Below, piece by piece: positions 53,268 through 62,363 of a stretch of 64,000 nucleotides of DNA; position 1 is the first letter of the stretch, and each line of letters begins with the position of its first letter. The notes under the pieces are model-generated. The model worked only from the letters and a program-made list of their open reading frames with translations, had not been told where the DNA came from and did no database searches. The position numbers were made by a program, and so were the translations under genes. The stretch comes from Zoogloea sp. (lineage in GTDB: Bacteria; Pseudomonadota; Gammaproteobacteria; Burkholderiales; Rhodocyclaceae), in the NCBI GenBank assembly GCA_016720685.1, contig JADKKC010000066.1, positions 172,501 through 236,500 on the forward strand, written 5' to 3'.

Positions 53268-54173
53268 GTGACAGCCCAGATCATCGACGGCAAGGCCCTT
53301 TCCAGACAGCTGCGCGAGGGCTTCAAGACCCGCGTCGCCGCGCTCCTCGAACAGGGCCTCACCCCAGGCCTCGCCGTCATCCTCATCGGCGACAACCCCG
53401 CTTCACGCGTTTATGTCGGCAACAAGGTCAAGGCCTGCGAGGAGTGCGGCGTGCGCTCATTCCACATCGCCCTGCCCGACCACACCCCGCAGGCCGAACT
53501 CCTCGCCACCATCGCGCGCCTCAACGCCGATCCGGCCGTCCACGGCATCCTGATCCAGCTCCCGCTGCCCCCGCACATCGACGGCCCCAGCGTGCTCGAG
53601 GCCATCTCGGTGCACAAGGACGTCGATGGCTTTCACCTCTACAACGTCGGCGGCCTCGTCGTCGGCAACACCATCTTTCCGCCTTGCACGCCCTACGGCG
53701 TGCAGCTCCTGCTCGACACCACGGGCACCGAGGTGGCCGGCAAGAACGTCGTCGTCGTCGGCGCCAGCAACATCGTCGGCAAGCCCATGGCCCTGATGCT
53801 CCTGCAGCGCGAGGCCACCGTCACCATCTGCCACGCCAGGACACGCGATCTGGCCCAGCACACCATCCTCGCCGACATCCTCATCGTCGCCGCCGGCCGG
53901 CCCGGGCTGATCGTGCCCCAGATGGTCAAGCACGGCGCCATCGTCATCGACGTGGGCATCAACCGCCTCCCGGACGGCAAAATCGTCGGCGACGTGGACT
54001 TTGCCGGCGTAAGGGAAAAGGCCAGCTGGATCACCCCCGTCCCCGGCGGCGTCGGGCCCATGACCGTCACCATGCTCATCGAAAACACCCTGCGATCCGC
54101 CGAGCGCGCACTCCGACTGCGCCACGCCGACGACTACCAGGAATGGGAAGCCCCGATCCTCAAGGGAGCCTGA
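53268..54173 (+). CDS. folD: Bifunctional methylene-THF dehydrogenase/cyclohydrolase
   Basis: A 301-residue enzyme starting at GTG 53268. It has YVGNKVKACEECG (catalytic Lys region), QLPLPPHID, the NADP-binding VVVGASNIVGKPMALMLLQR, ATVTICHARTRDL and PVPGGVGPMTVTMLIENTL. It oxidises methylene-THF to methenyl-THF and hydrolyses it to 10-formyl-THF, which PurU then cleaves. A REP lies just upstream and a 14-codon stub of a second copy follows purU at 27676. Confidence 0.95.
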   Translation: MTAQIIDGKALSRQLREGFKTRVAALLEQGLTPGLAVILIGDNPASRVYVGNKVKACEECGVRSFHIALPDHTPQAELLATIARLNADPAVHGILIQLPLPPHIDGPSVLEAISVHKDVDGFHLYNVGGLVVGNTIFPPCTPYGVQLLLDTTGTEVAGKNVVVVGASNIVGKPMALMLLQREATVTICHARTRDLAQHTILADILIVAAGRPGLIVPQMVKHGAIVIDVGINRLPDGKIVGDVDFAGVREKASWITPVPGGVGPMTVTMLIENTLRSAERALRLRHADDYQEWEAPILKGA

Positions 54174-54174
54174 A

Positions 54175-54570
54175 ATGGAACACGACTGCCTCATCCGTCT
54201 CGAAGGCCTCCGCCTCGACGCCTCCATCGGCATCTATCCGCACGAACTCGCCGCCCGCCAGCCGCTGGAGATCGACCTGCAGCTCGCAATCGACGGCACC
54301 CTCGTGGCCCGCAGCGACGACATCCGCCACACCGTGGATTACGACCAGATCGTCCAGTGCCTCGAAGCCCTGCTCGCCACCCGTCACTTTCACCTGCTCG
54401 AACATCTGAGCCAGGCGATGCTCGACACGCTGGCCAGACGCTTTCCGGTCAAGCGGGCGGAGGTGACCATCGCAAAACCCCTGGCGGTGCCCAAGGCAAG
54501 ACGGGTGTCGGTGACCCGGACCGGCACATGGCGAACCGAGACGGTCAAGGCGATCACGGCGGCCGTGTAG
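54175..54570 (+). CDS. folB: Dihydroneopterin aldolase
   Basis: A 131-residue protein with RLEGLRLDASIGIYPHELAA, the FolB opening, TVDYDQIVQCLEALLATRHF and HLLEHLSQAMLDTLARRFPV (catalytic Glu/Lys region to AEVTIAKPLAVP). It supplies pterin for folate synthesis. ATG 54175 is one base after the folD stop, so the two are coupled: extra folate for the methylamine pathway. Confidence 0.9.
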   Translation: MEHDCLIRLEGLRLDASIGIYPHELAARQPLEIDLQLAIDGTLVARSDDIRHTVDYDQIVQCLEALLATRHFHLLEHLSQAMLDTLARRFPVKRAEVTIAKPLAVPKARRVSVTRTGTWRTETVKAITAAV

Positions 54571-54644
54571 GGGCTAGCGTTACAAACCACTCATCCCGCA
54601 TGAGTCGCCCAAATATGCGCGGCGCCCCGCACGCACGGACAAAC

Positions 54645-55349
54645 TCATTCGAGCGGCCAGATCCGTACAGGCGCAGCGAACACATATCCAACGTTGCGGG
54701 CGCTGCGCAGCACACCAGCACTACCCAAACGAATCTCGATCTTTCTGCGCATCCGGCTTACCGCGGCTTCAAGGCGGCGGTAGTCAAAATCCAGCTCAGG
54801 ATGCCCCATGGCATCGGCGAGTTGTTCACGCGTGGCAGCCTCCGGAGCCGCCAGCACCAGGGCACGCATCAGTTTGAATTCTGTCGGGGTCAGCAGGATG
54901 GCCTGCTCACCCGGGGGCAATAACTCCAGGGACTGCGTATCCAGCTGCCACCAGCCGTTGTCGGGACGCTCCACCTCGTCGCTGCGATGAAGCCGCCGAT
55001 AGAGGCTTTCGCAGACGGCGGAAAGCTCGCGCATATCGACCGGCTTGACGAGATAGATGTCGGCCCCGCATTCGAAGCCAACCAGGCGATCGTCCAGCTG
55101 CCCGCGTGCCGTGAGCATGGCGATGGCGATTCCTGGATGTGTCACGCTCAGGCGACGTGCGATCGTCAAACCATCCTCGCCAGGCAAGCCAAGATCGAGA
55201 ACCAGTACATCCACCTGCCCGGTCGCCAGATACCTGTCGAGCGCCAGCCCGTCGTTGAGCCCAACCGCCGAGTGGCCAAGGTGGCTGAGGTGGAAAACCA
55301 CTTCATCACGCAAGTCGGCGTTGTCTTCGAGCACGGCAATTCGAATCAT
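54645..55349 (-). CDS. OmpR-family response regulator
   Basis: A 234-residue protein with receiver domain (EDNADLRDEV; D52 in VLDLGLPGEDG; K103 in YLVKPVD) and winged-helix DNA-binding domain (LTPTEFKLMRALVLAAPEAA; RRLEAAVSRMRRKIE; VGYVF). It follows the sensor kinase gene by about 12 bases if the kinase reads to 55362. Its target may be the divergent type I secretion operon. Confidence 0.9.
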   Translation of the reverse strand: MIRIAVLEDNADLRDEVVFHLSHLGHSAVGLNDGLALDRYLATGQVDVLVLDLGLPGEDGLTIARRLSVTHPGIAIAMLTARGQLDDRLVGFECGADIYLVKPVDMRELSAVCESLYRRLHRSDEVERPDNGWWQLDTQSLELLPPGEQAILLTPTEFKLMRALVLAAPEAATREQLADAMGHPELDFDYRRLEAAVSRMRRKIEIRLGSAGVLRSARNVGYVFAAPVRIWPLE

Positions 55350-55361
55350 GATGTGAGTTCC

Positions 55362-57327
55362 CTATTTCTGCCGGAGGGGCAGCCAGCAGTCGAGACACGC
55401 CCCGTTTCCCGGCTCACCGACCACCGCGGTGACCCACCCCTCATGACGCTAAACGATCTGCCGAACGAGAAACAGGCCAAGGCCCAGCCCCGCCACGTCG
55501 GACCGTTCGCCCACCCGGTAGTACTTTTCAAAGATCCGCTCCCGATCGGTGGCGGGAATCCCCCAGCCCTGGTCCAGGATGCTCCATAGCACCCCTTCAC
55601 GCCCTTCCGACACCAGAGGTTTGATGGAAATATCGACGCGCGAACCACGCGGCGAGTATTTCAGCGCATTGTCGATCAGGTTCAGCAGGGCGCAGCGCAG
55701 CATCCGCTCATCCGCCATCAGGTCGGGCGTATCACCCCGGACCGCCACCACGATGCGCTGCACAGCCCCGGCACCAATGATGTCCATGGCGTCGCGAGTC
55801 ACTGTCTCCAGGTTAACCGAGCTGATGCTGCGGGTCCAAACAGACACATCCGACCGGTTGCGGGTGAGAACCAGGTCCAGCAAATCATTCAGGCGAGCGA
55901 CTGCCCTGGATATCCGGTCATGGCGGCTGGTGCGCTCCGGGGGCGCATCCTGATCCAGGAGGCGCAGCGACTGCAGGGATGCATCCACCACAGAGATTGG
56001 CGTCCGGAACTCATGGGCGATCATCGACAGCAAGTGCTGCTGGTCTTCCCGACCCTGACGCTCCTGCGCGCCAACGGCCTCGGCCTTGAGCGCCCGATCC
56101 TCGGCGAGCTTGCGGGCGACCTCCGATTCGTAGGCCCGCAACACCAGGAGCAGGAGCAACAGCAAGAGGTTGGCGATGTTGGCCAGACCTGCACTCAAGT
56201 CAGCCAGCCCGCCCGGTGGAATCCATCCCATTACGAGCAAGAGATTCCACACCGCCCATACGGTAGAGAAGCCCACCATCAAGCAGGACCATCGATCCCC
56301 CCGATCCCCCGAGTTCCAGGCCTGCACGGCCGGCCCCATGAGCAGGCCTCCGCCTCCGGCAATCAACATCAACATCCAGGGCGTGAGCCGGCTTTCCAGT
56401 CCAAGAAAAGGGGCGGCAGCCGCGCCCGCCAGAATGGAATACAGAACAAGATTGATGCGCCTCATCCACGGCGCGCGCAGCAGTACCGAGCAGTTCGTTG
56501 TAGAACAGCAACGCCAGCCCCCCGGTCGTACAGATCGTCATCGCAATCAGACGGTCGACGAGCGGCGCTGTACCAGGGAACAGGAACTGGTTGCCCAGCC
56601 CGGTAATCAGCCACATGTTGAAGCTTTGGGAAAACATGTAGGCCAGGAAATACAAAAACAGCCGCTGGCGCAGCCACACCGACGAGTGGAGCCCTATGAC
56701 AATCAGGGCAAGGCACAGCCCGAAATAAACACCCTGGGCCAGATAGTCCTTTTGGGTCACCTGCAGGGTGAGGCTCGCGGGAACCAGGTTGGGCTGGAGA
56801 ATCATCGTGCTTCCGGAGCGGACCCGCACGTAGACCTCGTAAAGACCTGGTTCGGCCATCAGGATCGGAAAGGCAGGAACCCGGTTGCCCACATCCCCGG
56901 CTGGCGACACCCGGTCACCCGCCCGGCGCTCGGCCTCGAATCGACCGTCCGGATGACGGAGATAAAGCCGGACATCATCGAGGAAGCCCCTGTCGAGCCG
57001 GAACCACCACAGCTCCGAAGTGCCGGGCGCACGCTCAAGACGCAGGCGCAACCACACCGCCGTCGACGTGTAGCCATCGGCGATGCCGCCCGGCATCGGC
57101 CTGAAATCCCTGGCCGCAGCGGGGGCGGACACCTCGGACAGGGTCCGCAGCCCGCCCGGATCCCTCAGGATGGACAGGCCCGCACCCAGGGCCGCCACAT
57201 CGAGAACGCGCTCTTCAACGATGACCCGGTCGGAGGCCACGGGAAGGGCATGGCAAACCAGGCTGACAAAGCCGACGAGGAGCCCCGCACCGCACCGGGC
57301 CACCAAGCGCCAAAAAATAAAGAGCAT
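55362..57327 (-). CDS. 7TMR-DISM sensor histidine kinase, with frameshift and in-frame stop
   Basis: N-terminal signal/anchor, a DISM extracellular domain (VWLRLRLERAPGTSELWWF; RHPDGRFEAE) to about residue 190, then seven membrane helices. The frame shifts near 56486 (probably one extra base at GGTACTGCTG) and continues with MRRINLVLYSILAGAAAAPF, a coiled coil, HisKA (LLSMIAHEFRTPISVVD) and HATPase_c (NLIDNALKYSP; LDQGWGIPA; GLGLGLFLVRQIV). TAG at 55449-55451 interrupts the frame, yet 28 further codons (RHEGWVTAVVGEPGNGACLD onward) match the end of such kinases, up to TAG at 55362. GAG or CAG was probably the original codon. Confidence 0.75.
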
Positions 57328-57383
57328 GAAATATCTTAAGAATATTGGTGTTTACCCGAAATTTACGCCAAGCCCGCAGGAGC

Positions 57384-57439
57384 AGGCTGCGATTTCCTGA
57401 CAGCAGGGATTATCTGGGGCCGTCAGGAAATCGCAGCCT
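57384..57439. repeat. 18-base perfect inverted repeat before the secretion operon
   Basis: The arms AGGCTGCGATTTCCTGAC (57384-57401) and GTCAGGAAATCGCAGCCT (57422-57439) are perfectly complementary over 18 bases with a 20-base spacer. The right arm recurs as an 18/20 match at 63761-63780, after the last gene of the operon. No U-tract is seen, so it is not a standard terminator. It may be an operator, an mRNA leader hairpin or a repeat family member. Confidence 0.7.
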
Positions 57440-57494
57440 TCGCCGCCCTTTTGTTCCTATCTTTGGCAGCCACGCCACTCGGTTTCTCAGCGCA

Positions 57495-59228
57495 ATGTCC
57501 TCCCCGTCCGATCCTCCCGTGGAAGCCGGCAAGCCGGAATTACGCGCCGCCCTGTTCGCCCTGCGTGGCGGGCTATGGCGCGCCCTGGCCTTCAGCCTCG
57601 TCGCCAGCCTGCTGGCGCTGGCACCGTCCTGGTACATGCTCGAAGTCTACGACCGTGTCGTTTATAGCCGCAGCGGCATGACCCTGCTCATGCTGACCCT
57701 GGCCGTGCTGCTGGCTTACGGCCTCATACAGGTCCAGGAATGGACGCGCAACACGCTGCTGCATGCCGCGGCCACGGCCTTTGAACAACAACTCGGCGCC
57801 CGGGTATTCGGGGCCGCTATCGGCGCCAGCCGGCTGGACATCCCGGAAGGTGGCGCCCAATCCCAGCAGGATCTGCGCACCCTGCGGGAGTTTCTGCGCT
57901 CACCGGCCCTGATCGCCGCCTTTGAGCTGCCCATGATGCTGGTGTACCTGGTGCTGCTGTACGCAATCTCGCCCTGGCTCCTGGCCGTCACTCTCGCGGC
58001 CGCCGTACTGCAAAGTCTTATCGGCTGGTGCAACGGGCGCGCCACCGGCCCGGCCCTGCGGGAAGCCAACCGCCATGGCCTGAGCGCCCAGACCTACGCC
58101 GACCGGCTCCTCCAGAATGCCCAGGCCGTCGAAGCAATGGGGATGCTCGGGGCCGTTCGCCGGCGCTGGAGCGACACCCAACACAAAGCCATCAAGCTGC
58201 AGGCCCGCGCCTCCCTCGCCGGTGGCAGCTGGCAAGCAGCGGCCAAACTGCTGCAGAACCTCATCGGCTCCGCCCTGCTGGGCCTCGCCTGCTGGCTCCT
58301 CCTTAAAGAGCAGCTCAACGGTGGGGGCGCGATGCTGGTGGTGGCCGGCATCTTCGGGGGGCGCGCCCTGGCCCCCTTCGTCCAGATTGTCACCCACTGG
58401 CGCGGCGTCGTCATGGCCCAGGAAGCCTGGCGACGTCTCGGCCGGGTTCTCAAGAGTCAGCCGCCAGCCGCCCGGTCGATGCCCCTGCCGCCGCCCAAGG
58501 GCGCCCTGGTCGTCAACCACGTGCACGCCACCGCCCCGGACCAGGCCGCGCTGCTGCTGCGCGACATCCACTTTGCCTTGCAACCCGGCGAAGTGCTGGC
58601 CGTGATCGGTCCCTCTGGCGCCGGCAAGACCAGCCTCGGACGCGTCCTCCTTGGCCTGTGGCAGACCTCCGCCGGCAAGGTCCGTCTGGACGGGGTGGAC
58701 ATCCACCAGTGGTCCAAGGACGAGCTTGGCCCGCAACTGGGCTACCTGCCCCAGGGCGTCAGCCTGATCGACGGTAGCCTGGCCGACAACATTGCCCGTT
58801 TCTCGGTCCCCGACCCCGACCGCCTGCAGGCAGCCATCGAGGCCGCCGGACTGCACGAACTGGTGGTTTCGCTACCAGACGGGCTCGACACGCCCCTGGG
58901 CCCCGGAGGCGCCCGCCTGTCCGGCGGCCAGCGCCAGCGCATCGGCCTGGCCCGCGCGATCTATGGCCAACCGGCCTTCGTGGTCCTCGACGAGCCCAAC
59001 TCCAGCCTCGACGAAGCCGGCGATCAGGCCCTGACACAGCTGATCGACAGCCGCCGCCGTCGTGGCACCACCTTCGTCGTCATGACCCACCGCACGAGCA
59101 TCCTGTCCGTCGCCGACAAAATCCTGCTGCTGGTCGATGGTCAGCAGCAAGCCTTCGGCCCCCGGGACGAAGTCCTCGCGGCCATCCGCCAGGCCAATGA
59201 ACAGCACTCCCGCCAGGCCACCGCCTGA
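57495..59228 (+). CDS. Type I secretion ABC transporter, first half-transporter (PrtD-like)
   Basis: A 577-residue protein with a six-helix membrane domain (first helices near LAFSLVASLLALAPSWYMLE) and an ABC domain: Walker A GPSGAGKTS, Q-loop LPQGVSLIDGSLADN, signature LSGGQRQRIGLARA, Walker B FVVLDEPNSSLD and H-loop MTHRTSIL. No C39 peptidase or CLD domain is visible. Upstream frames to 57345 lack support, so ATG 57495 is chosen. It pairs with the next ABC protein, HlyD and TolC to export a protein, probably with a C-terminal uncleaved signal; no substrate gene is in the window. Confidence 0.9.
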   Translation: MSSPSDPPVEAGKPELRAALFALRGGLWRALAFSLVASLLALAPSWYMLEVYDRVVYSRSGMTLLMLTLAVLLAYGLIQVQEWTRNTLLHAAATAFEQQLGARVFGAAIGASRLDIPEGGAQSQQDLRTLREFLRSPALIAAFELPMMLVYLVLLYAISPWLLAVTLAAAVLQSLIGWCNGRATGPALREANRHGLSAQTYADRLLQNAQAVEAMGMLGAVRRRWSDTQHKAIKLQARASLAGGSWQAAAKLLQNLIGSALLGLACWLLLKEQLNGGGAMLVVAGIFGGRALAPFVQIVTHWRGVVMAQEAWRRLGRVLKSQPPAARSMPLPPPKGALVVNHVHATAPDQAALLLRDIHFALQPGEVLAVIGPSGAGKTSLGRVLLGLWQTSAGKVRLDGVDIHQWSKDELGPQLGYLPQGVSLIDGSLADNIARFSVPDPDRLQAAIEAAGLHELVVSLPDGLDTPLGPGGARLSGGQRQRIGLARAIYGQPAFVVLDEPNSSLDEAGDQALTQLIDSRRRRGTTFVVMTHRTSILSVADKILLLVDGQQQAFGPRDEVLAAIRQANEQHSRQATA

Positions 59229-59234
59229 GCCGCC

Positions 59235-60992
59235 ATGACCACGCCTCCTCCCACCCTGCCCAACCCACCCCGCGACCACTCCCGGGTGCTCCTCGACACC
59301 CTGGCAGCCCACCGCGGGGCTTTCCTGCAGGCGGGCGCCTTGAGCCTCGGCATCAACCTGCTGATGCTCACCCCCACCCTCTACATGCTGCAGGTCTATG
59401 ACCGGGTGCTCATCAGCCACAACGAACTCACGCTGCTCGTGATGTCCGTGATCACCCTCGCCCTGTTCGCCCTGATGGCCATCGCCGAAGCCTGGCGCTC
59501 CAGGCTGCTGGTGCGGATCAGCGATGCCATCGAAGCACGTCTGGGCGAACCCGTCTTCCTGGCCTGTTTCGCCAGCAGTCTGAATGCCTTTTCCGGCCCG
59601 CCGGGCCGCCCCCTGGGCGATCTCACCCAGGTTCGCCAGTTTCTCACCGGGCCGGCCGTATTCGCCTTCTTCGACGCCCCATGGACGCCTGTCTATATTG
59701 GCGTGCTGTACATGCTCCACCCGGCGCTGGGCCTTTGCGCCCTACTGTTTGCCATTGCCCAGGCCATACTGGCCGTGTGGAGCCACCACCGCAGCGTGGT
59801 TTCCACAACGGCCGCCAACAGCGCCCAGCAGGCCGAATCCACACTGCTTCAAAGTGCAAACGGCAACGCCGAAGTCATCGAAAGCATGGGCATGAACGTC
59901 GGCCTGCGTCGTCACTGGAATGCCCGGCGCCAGGCCCGGCAAGCCACCCAGGACGCCCAGCATGCCGAAATCCAGGGTTTCGGCGCCCTCAGCAAGTTCA
60001 CCCGCCAGGCCCAGCAATCCCTCATCCTCGGACTCGGCGCCCTGCTGGTGATCGACGGCCAACTCACCGCCGGCGCGATGATCGCCGCCAACGTCCTGAT
60101 GACCCGAGCCCTCGCCCCGATCGACCTCCTGGTCGGCAGCTGGCGTCAGGCCCTCGGCGCGCGGGAGTCCTTCGTGCGCCTGCGCAAGCTGCTCGACGCC
60201 CACCCGCCCCGTTCAACCCTGAACGACTTTCCTGCTCCCCGCGGGCAGCTCTGCCTGGACGGCATTCGCGCCACGGCAACCGGGCGCGCCGCCCCCATTC
60301 TCGAACACGTGGACCTGAAACTGGAGCCGGGCACCGTCACCGTCGCGCTCGGCCCCTCCGGCTCTGGCAAATCGACCCTGGCCCGGGTAATGCTGGGCAT
60401 CTGGCCCCACACCGAAGGGCACATCCACCTTGACGGCATCCCCCTGGCAGACCATGACCGGGACACCCTCGGCCCCAGCGTGGGCTACCTCCCCCAGGAC
60501 ATCGAACTGCTCGACGGCAGCGTCGCCGACAACATCGCCCGCTTCAACCAGCCGGACCCCGACAAAGTCATCGCAGCCGCCCAGGCCTGCGGCCTGCATG
60601 AGGCCATCCTGAAGCTCCCGCGCGGCTACGACACCCCGGTTGGCGTCAATGGGCGCCTGCTGTCCGGCGGCATGTGCCAGCGCATTGCCCTGGCCCGGGC
60701 GGTGTATGGCAAGCCCTGCCTGCTCGTGCTGGATGAGCCCAACGCCAACCTGGACGAAGCCGGCGAAATCGCCCTGAGCCGGCTGGTCCGGGCTCGCCGC
60801 GACGAAGGCGCCACGGTCTTTGTCATCAGCCACCGCCCCGCCATCCTGTCGGCCGCCGACCGGATCATCGTCCTGCAGGCCGGGCGCATCCGCCTCGACG
60901 GCCCGCCGGGAGAAGTCCTGAGTGCCCTGCCGCCCCCACCCCAGGCCCCGAGCCTGCCCGCCGACCAATCGCCCGAGCCGTCCCCGGCCTGA
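59235..60992 (+). CDS. Type I secretion ABC transporter, second half-transporter
   Basis: A 585-residue paralogue starting six bases after the first. The membrane domain opens GAFLQAGALSLGINLLMLTP, and the ABC domain has Walker A GPSGSGKST, LPQDIELLDGSVADN, Walker B LVLDEPNANLDEAGE and H-loop ISHRPAIL. The signature reads LSGGMCQRIALARA, with Met in the place of the usual Gln, unlike its neighbour. Tandem half-transporters with unequal signatures suggest a heterodimer. Alternatively each forms its own homodimer. Confidence 0.9.
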   Translation: MTTPPPTLPNPPRDHSRVLLDTLAAHRGAFLQAGALSLGINLLMLTPTLYMLQVYDRVLISHNELTLLVMSVITLALFALMAIAEAWRSRLLVRISDAIEARLGEPVFLACFASSLNAFSGPPGRPLGDLTQVRQFLTGPAVFAFFDAPWTPVYIGVLYMLHPALGLCALLFAIAQAILAVWSHHRSVVSTTAANSAQQAESTLLQSANGNAEVIESMGMNVGLRRHWNARRQARQATQDAQHAEIQGFGALSKFTRQAQQSLILGLGALLVIDGQLTAGAMIAANVLMTRALAPIDLLVGSWRQALGARESFVRLRKLLDAHPPRSTLNDFPAPRGQLCLDGIRATATGRAAPILEHVDLKLEPGTVTVALGPSGSGKSTLARVMLGIWPHTEGHIHLDGIPLADHDRDTLGPSVGYLPQDIELLDGSVADNIARFNQPDPDKVIAAAQACGLHEAILKLPRGYDTPVGVNGRLLSGGMCQRIALARAVYGKPCLLVLDEPNANLDEAGEIALSRLVRARRDEGATVFVISHRPAILSAADRIIVLQAGRIRLDGPPGEVLSALPPPPQAPSLPADQSPEPSPA

Positions 60993-61022
60993 CAGCCCGC
61001 CTCCCGAATCACGGTGCTCCCC

Positions 61023-62360
61023 ATGTTCCCAAGCTCGCAAGCCAGCCCCACCCCGCACGCAGACGAAGCCAGCCAGACCGGCGCCACGCGGCGCATCACC
61101 CGCATCGGCCTCCTGCTGAGCGGCATCGGCCTCGCCGCCGTGCTGCTGTGGATCGCCACCGCCCCCATCGACGAAGGCGTCCCCGCCCAGGGCAGCGTGG
61201 TTGTCGACACCAAACGCAAGGCAGTCCAGCACGCCACCGGCGGCATCGTCCGGGAAGTGCTGGTCGGCGAAGGCAGCACCGTCGTGGCAGGTCAGCCCCT
61301 GCTACGCCTCGACAACGCCCAGGCCCGGGCCAACTACGCAGCAATTCGCCAGCGCTATCTCGGCCTGCGCGCCATGGAGGCACGCCTGGTGGCAGAACGC
61401 GACGGGGTGAGCACCATGACCGCCCACGCCGACTTGCAGGCAGCCCGCGGCGACGCCCAGACCCAGGTCCAGTGGCAGACCCAGCAGCAGTTGCTCTCGT
61501 CCCGTCGCAGCGCCCTCGAAGCCGAACTGGCCGGCATCAACGAAAACCGCCAGGCCCAGCAGGCCTCCATCGAGTCCTACCGGTCCATGCAGACGAGCCG
61601 CCAGCGCCAGTTCGCCCTGCTCCAGGAAGAACACGGCCAGACCCGCGGGCTGGTTCAAGAAGGCTACGCCCCGCGCAATCGCCAGCTGGAACTCGAGCGC
61701 ATGATGGCCGAGACCCAATCCTCGATGGCCGAGATCGAAGGAAACATCCTGCGCGCGCGGCGGGCCGTCGCCGAACTGGGGCAGCGTCTGGTGCAGCGGC
61801 GCGGCGAATACCGCAAGGAAGTCAGCAGTGAGCTTGCCGAGGTCCTTCGTGAAGTCGAGGCCGACGCAGAAAAGCTCAAGGCCACCCGTGAGGAACTCGA
61901 CCGGACCGAGCTGCGCGCGCCAGTGGACGGCCAGGTGGTCGGTCTGACGATCCAGTCCGTCGGCGCCGTCATCCAGCCCGCCCAGAAGATCGCCGACGTG
62001 GTTCCCGCCGGCGAATCCCTGCTCCTGGAAGCCCGCGTCCCGCTTCATCTCATCGACCGGGTGCACGAAGGCCTGCCCGTCGACGTCCGTTTCAACGGCT
62101 TCGCCCACACCCCGCAGCTGGTCGTCGAGGCCCGGGTCAAGTCGGTGTCCGCCGACATTCTCAGCGACGCCGCCACCCAGCAAAGCTTCTACCTGGCCCG
62201 CGTCACCGTCACCCCCGAAGGACTCAAGACCCTCGGCAACCGCCACCTCCAGCCCGGCATGCCGGTGGAAGTGGTGTTCCGCACCGGAGAACGGAGCGTG
62301 CTCACTTACCTGCTGCATCCGCTGGTCAAGCGCCTGTCAGCGTCGATGAAGGAGGAATGA
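61023..62360 (+). CDS. HlyD-family periplasmic adaptor (membrane fusion protein)
   Basis: A 445-residue protein: N-terminal membrane anchor (ITRIGLLLSGIGLAAVLLW), lipoyl half-motif VQHATGGIVREVLVGEG, a long coiled coil (about 100-300), second half-motif ELRAPVDGQVVGLTIQSVGA and a beta-barrel domain ending near VVFRTGERSVLTYLLHPL. It bridges the ABC proteins to TolC. ATG 61023 is chosen over GTG 61014. Confidence 0.92.
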   Translation: MFPSSQASPTPHADEASQTGATRRITRIGLLLSGIGLAAVLLWIATAPIDEGVPAQGSVVVDTKRKAVQHATGGIVREVLVGEGSTVVAGQPLLRLDNAQARANYAAIRQRYLGLRAMEARLVAERDGVSTMTAHADLQAARGDAQTQVQWQTQQQLLSSRRSALEAELAGINENRQAQQASIESYRSMQTSRQRQFALLQEEHGQTRGLVQEGYAPRNRQLELERMMAETQSSMAEIEGNILRARRAVAELGQRLVQRRGEYRKEVSSELAEVLREVEADAEKLKATREELDRTELRAPVDGQVVGLTIQSVGAVIQPAQKIADVVPAGESLLLEARVPLHLIDRVHEGLPVDVRFNGFAHTPQLVVEARVKSVSADILSDAATQQSFYLARVTVTPEGLKTLGNRHLQPGMPVEVVFRTGERSVLTYLLHPLVKRLSASMKEE

Positions 62361-62363
62361 GCG

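Noticed and set aside
57326..57400. 24-residue peptide MKYLKNIGVYPKFTPSPQEQ... before the secretion operon
   Set aside because: The frame is very short, its start overlaps the kinase start on the other strand and there is no Shine-Dalgarno sequence; not enough to support a leader peptide.
57384..57439. Rho-independent terminator of the sensor kinase gene
   Set aside because: It lies upstream of both divergent genes and has no U-tract on either side.
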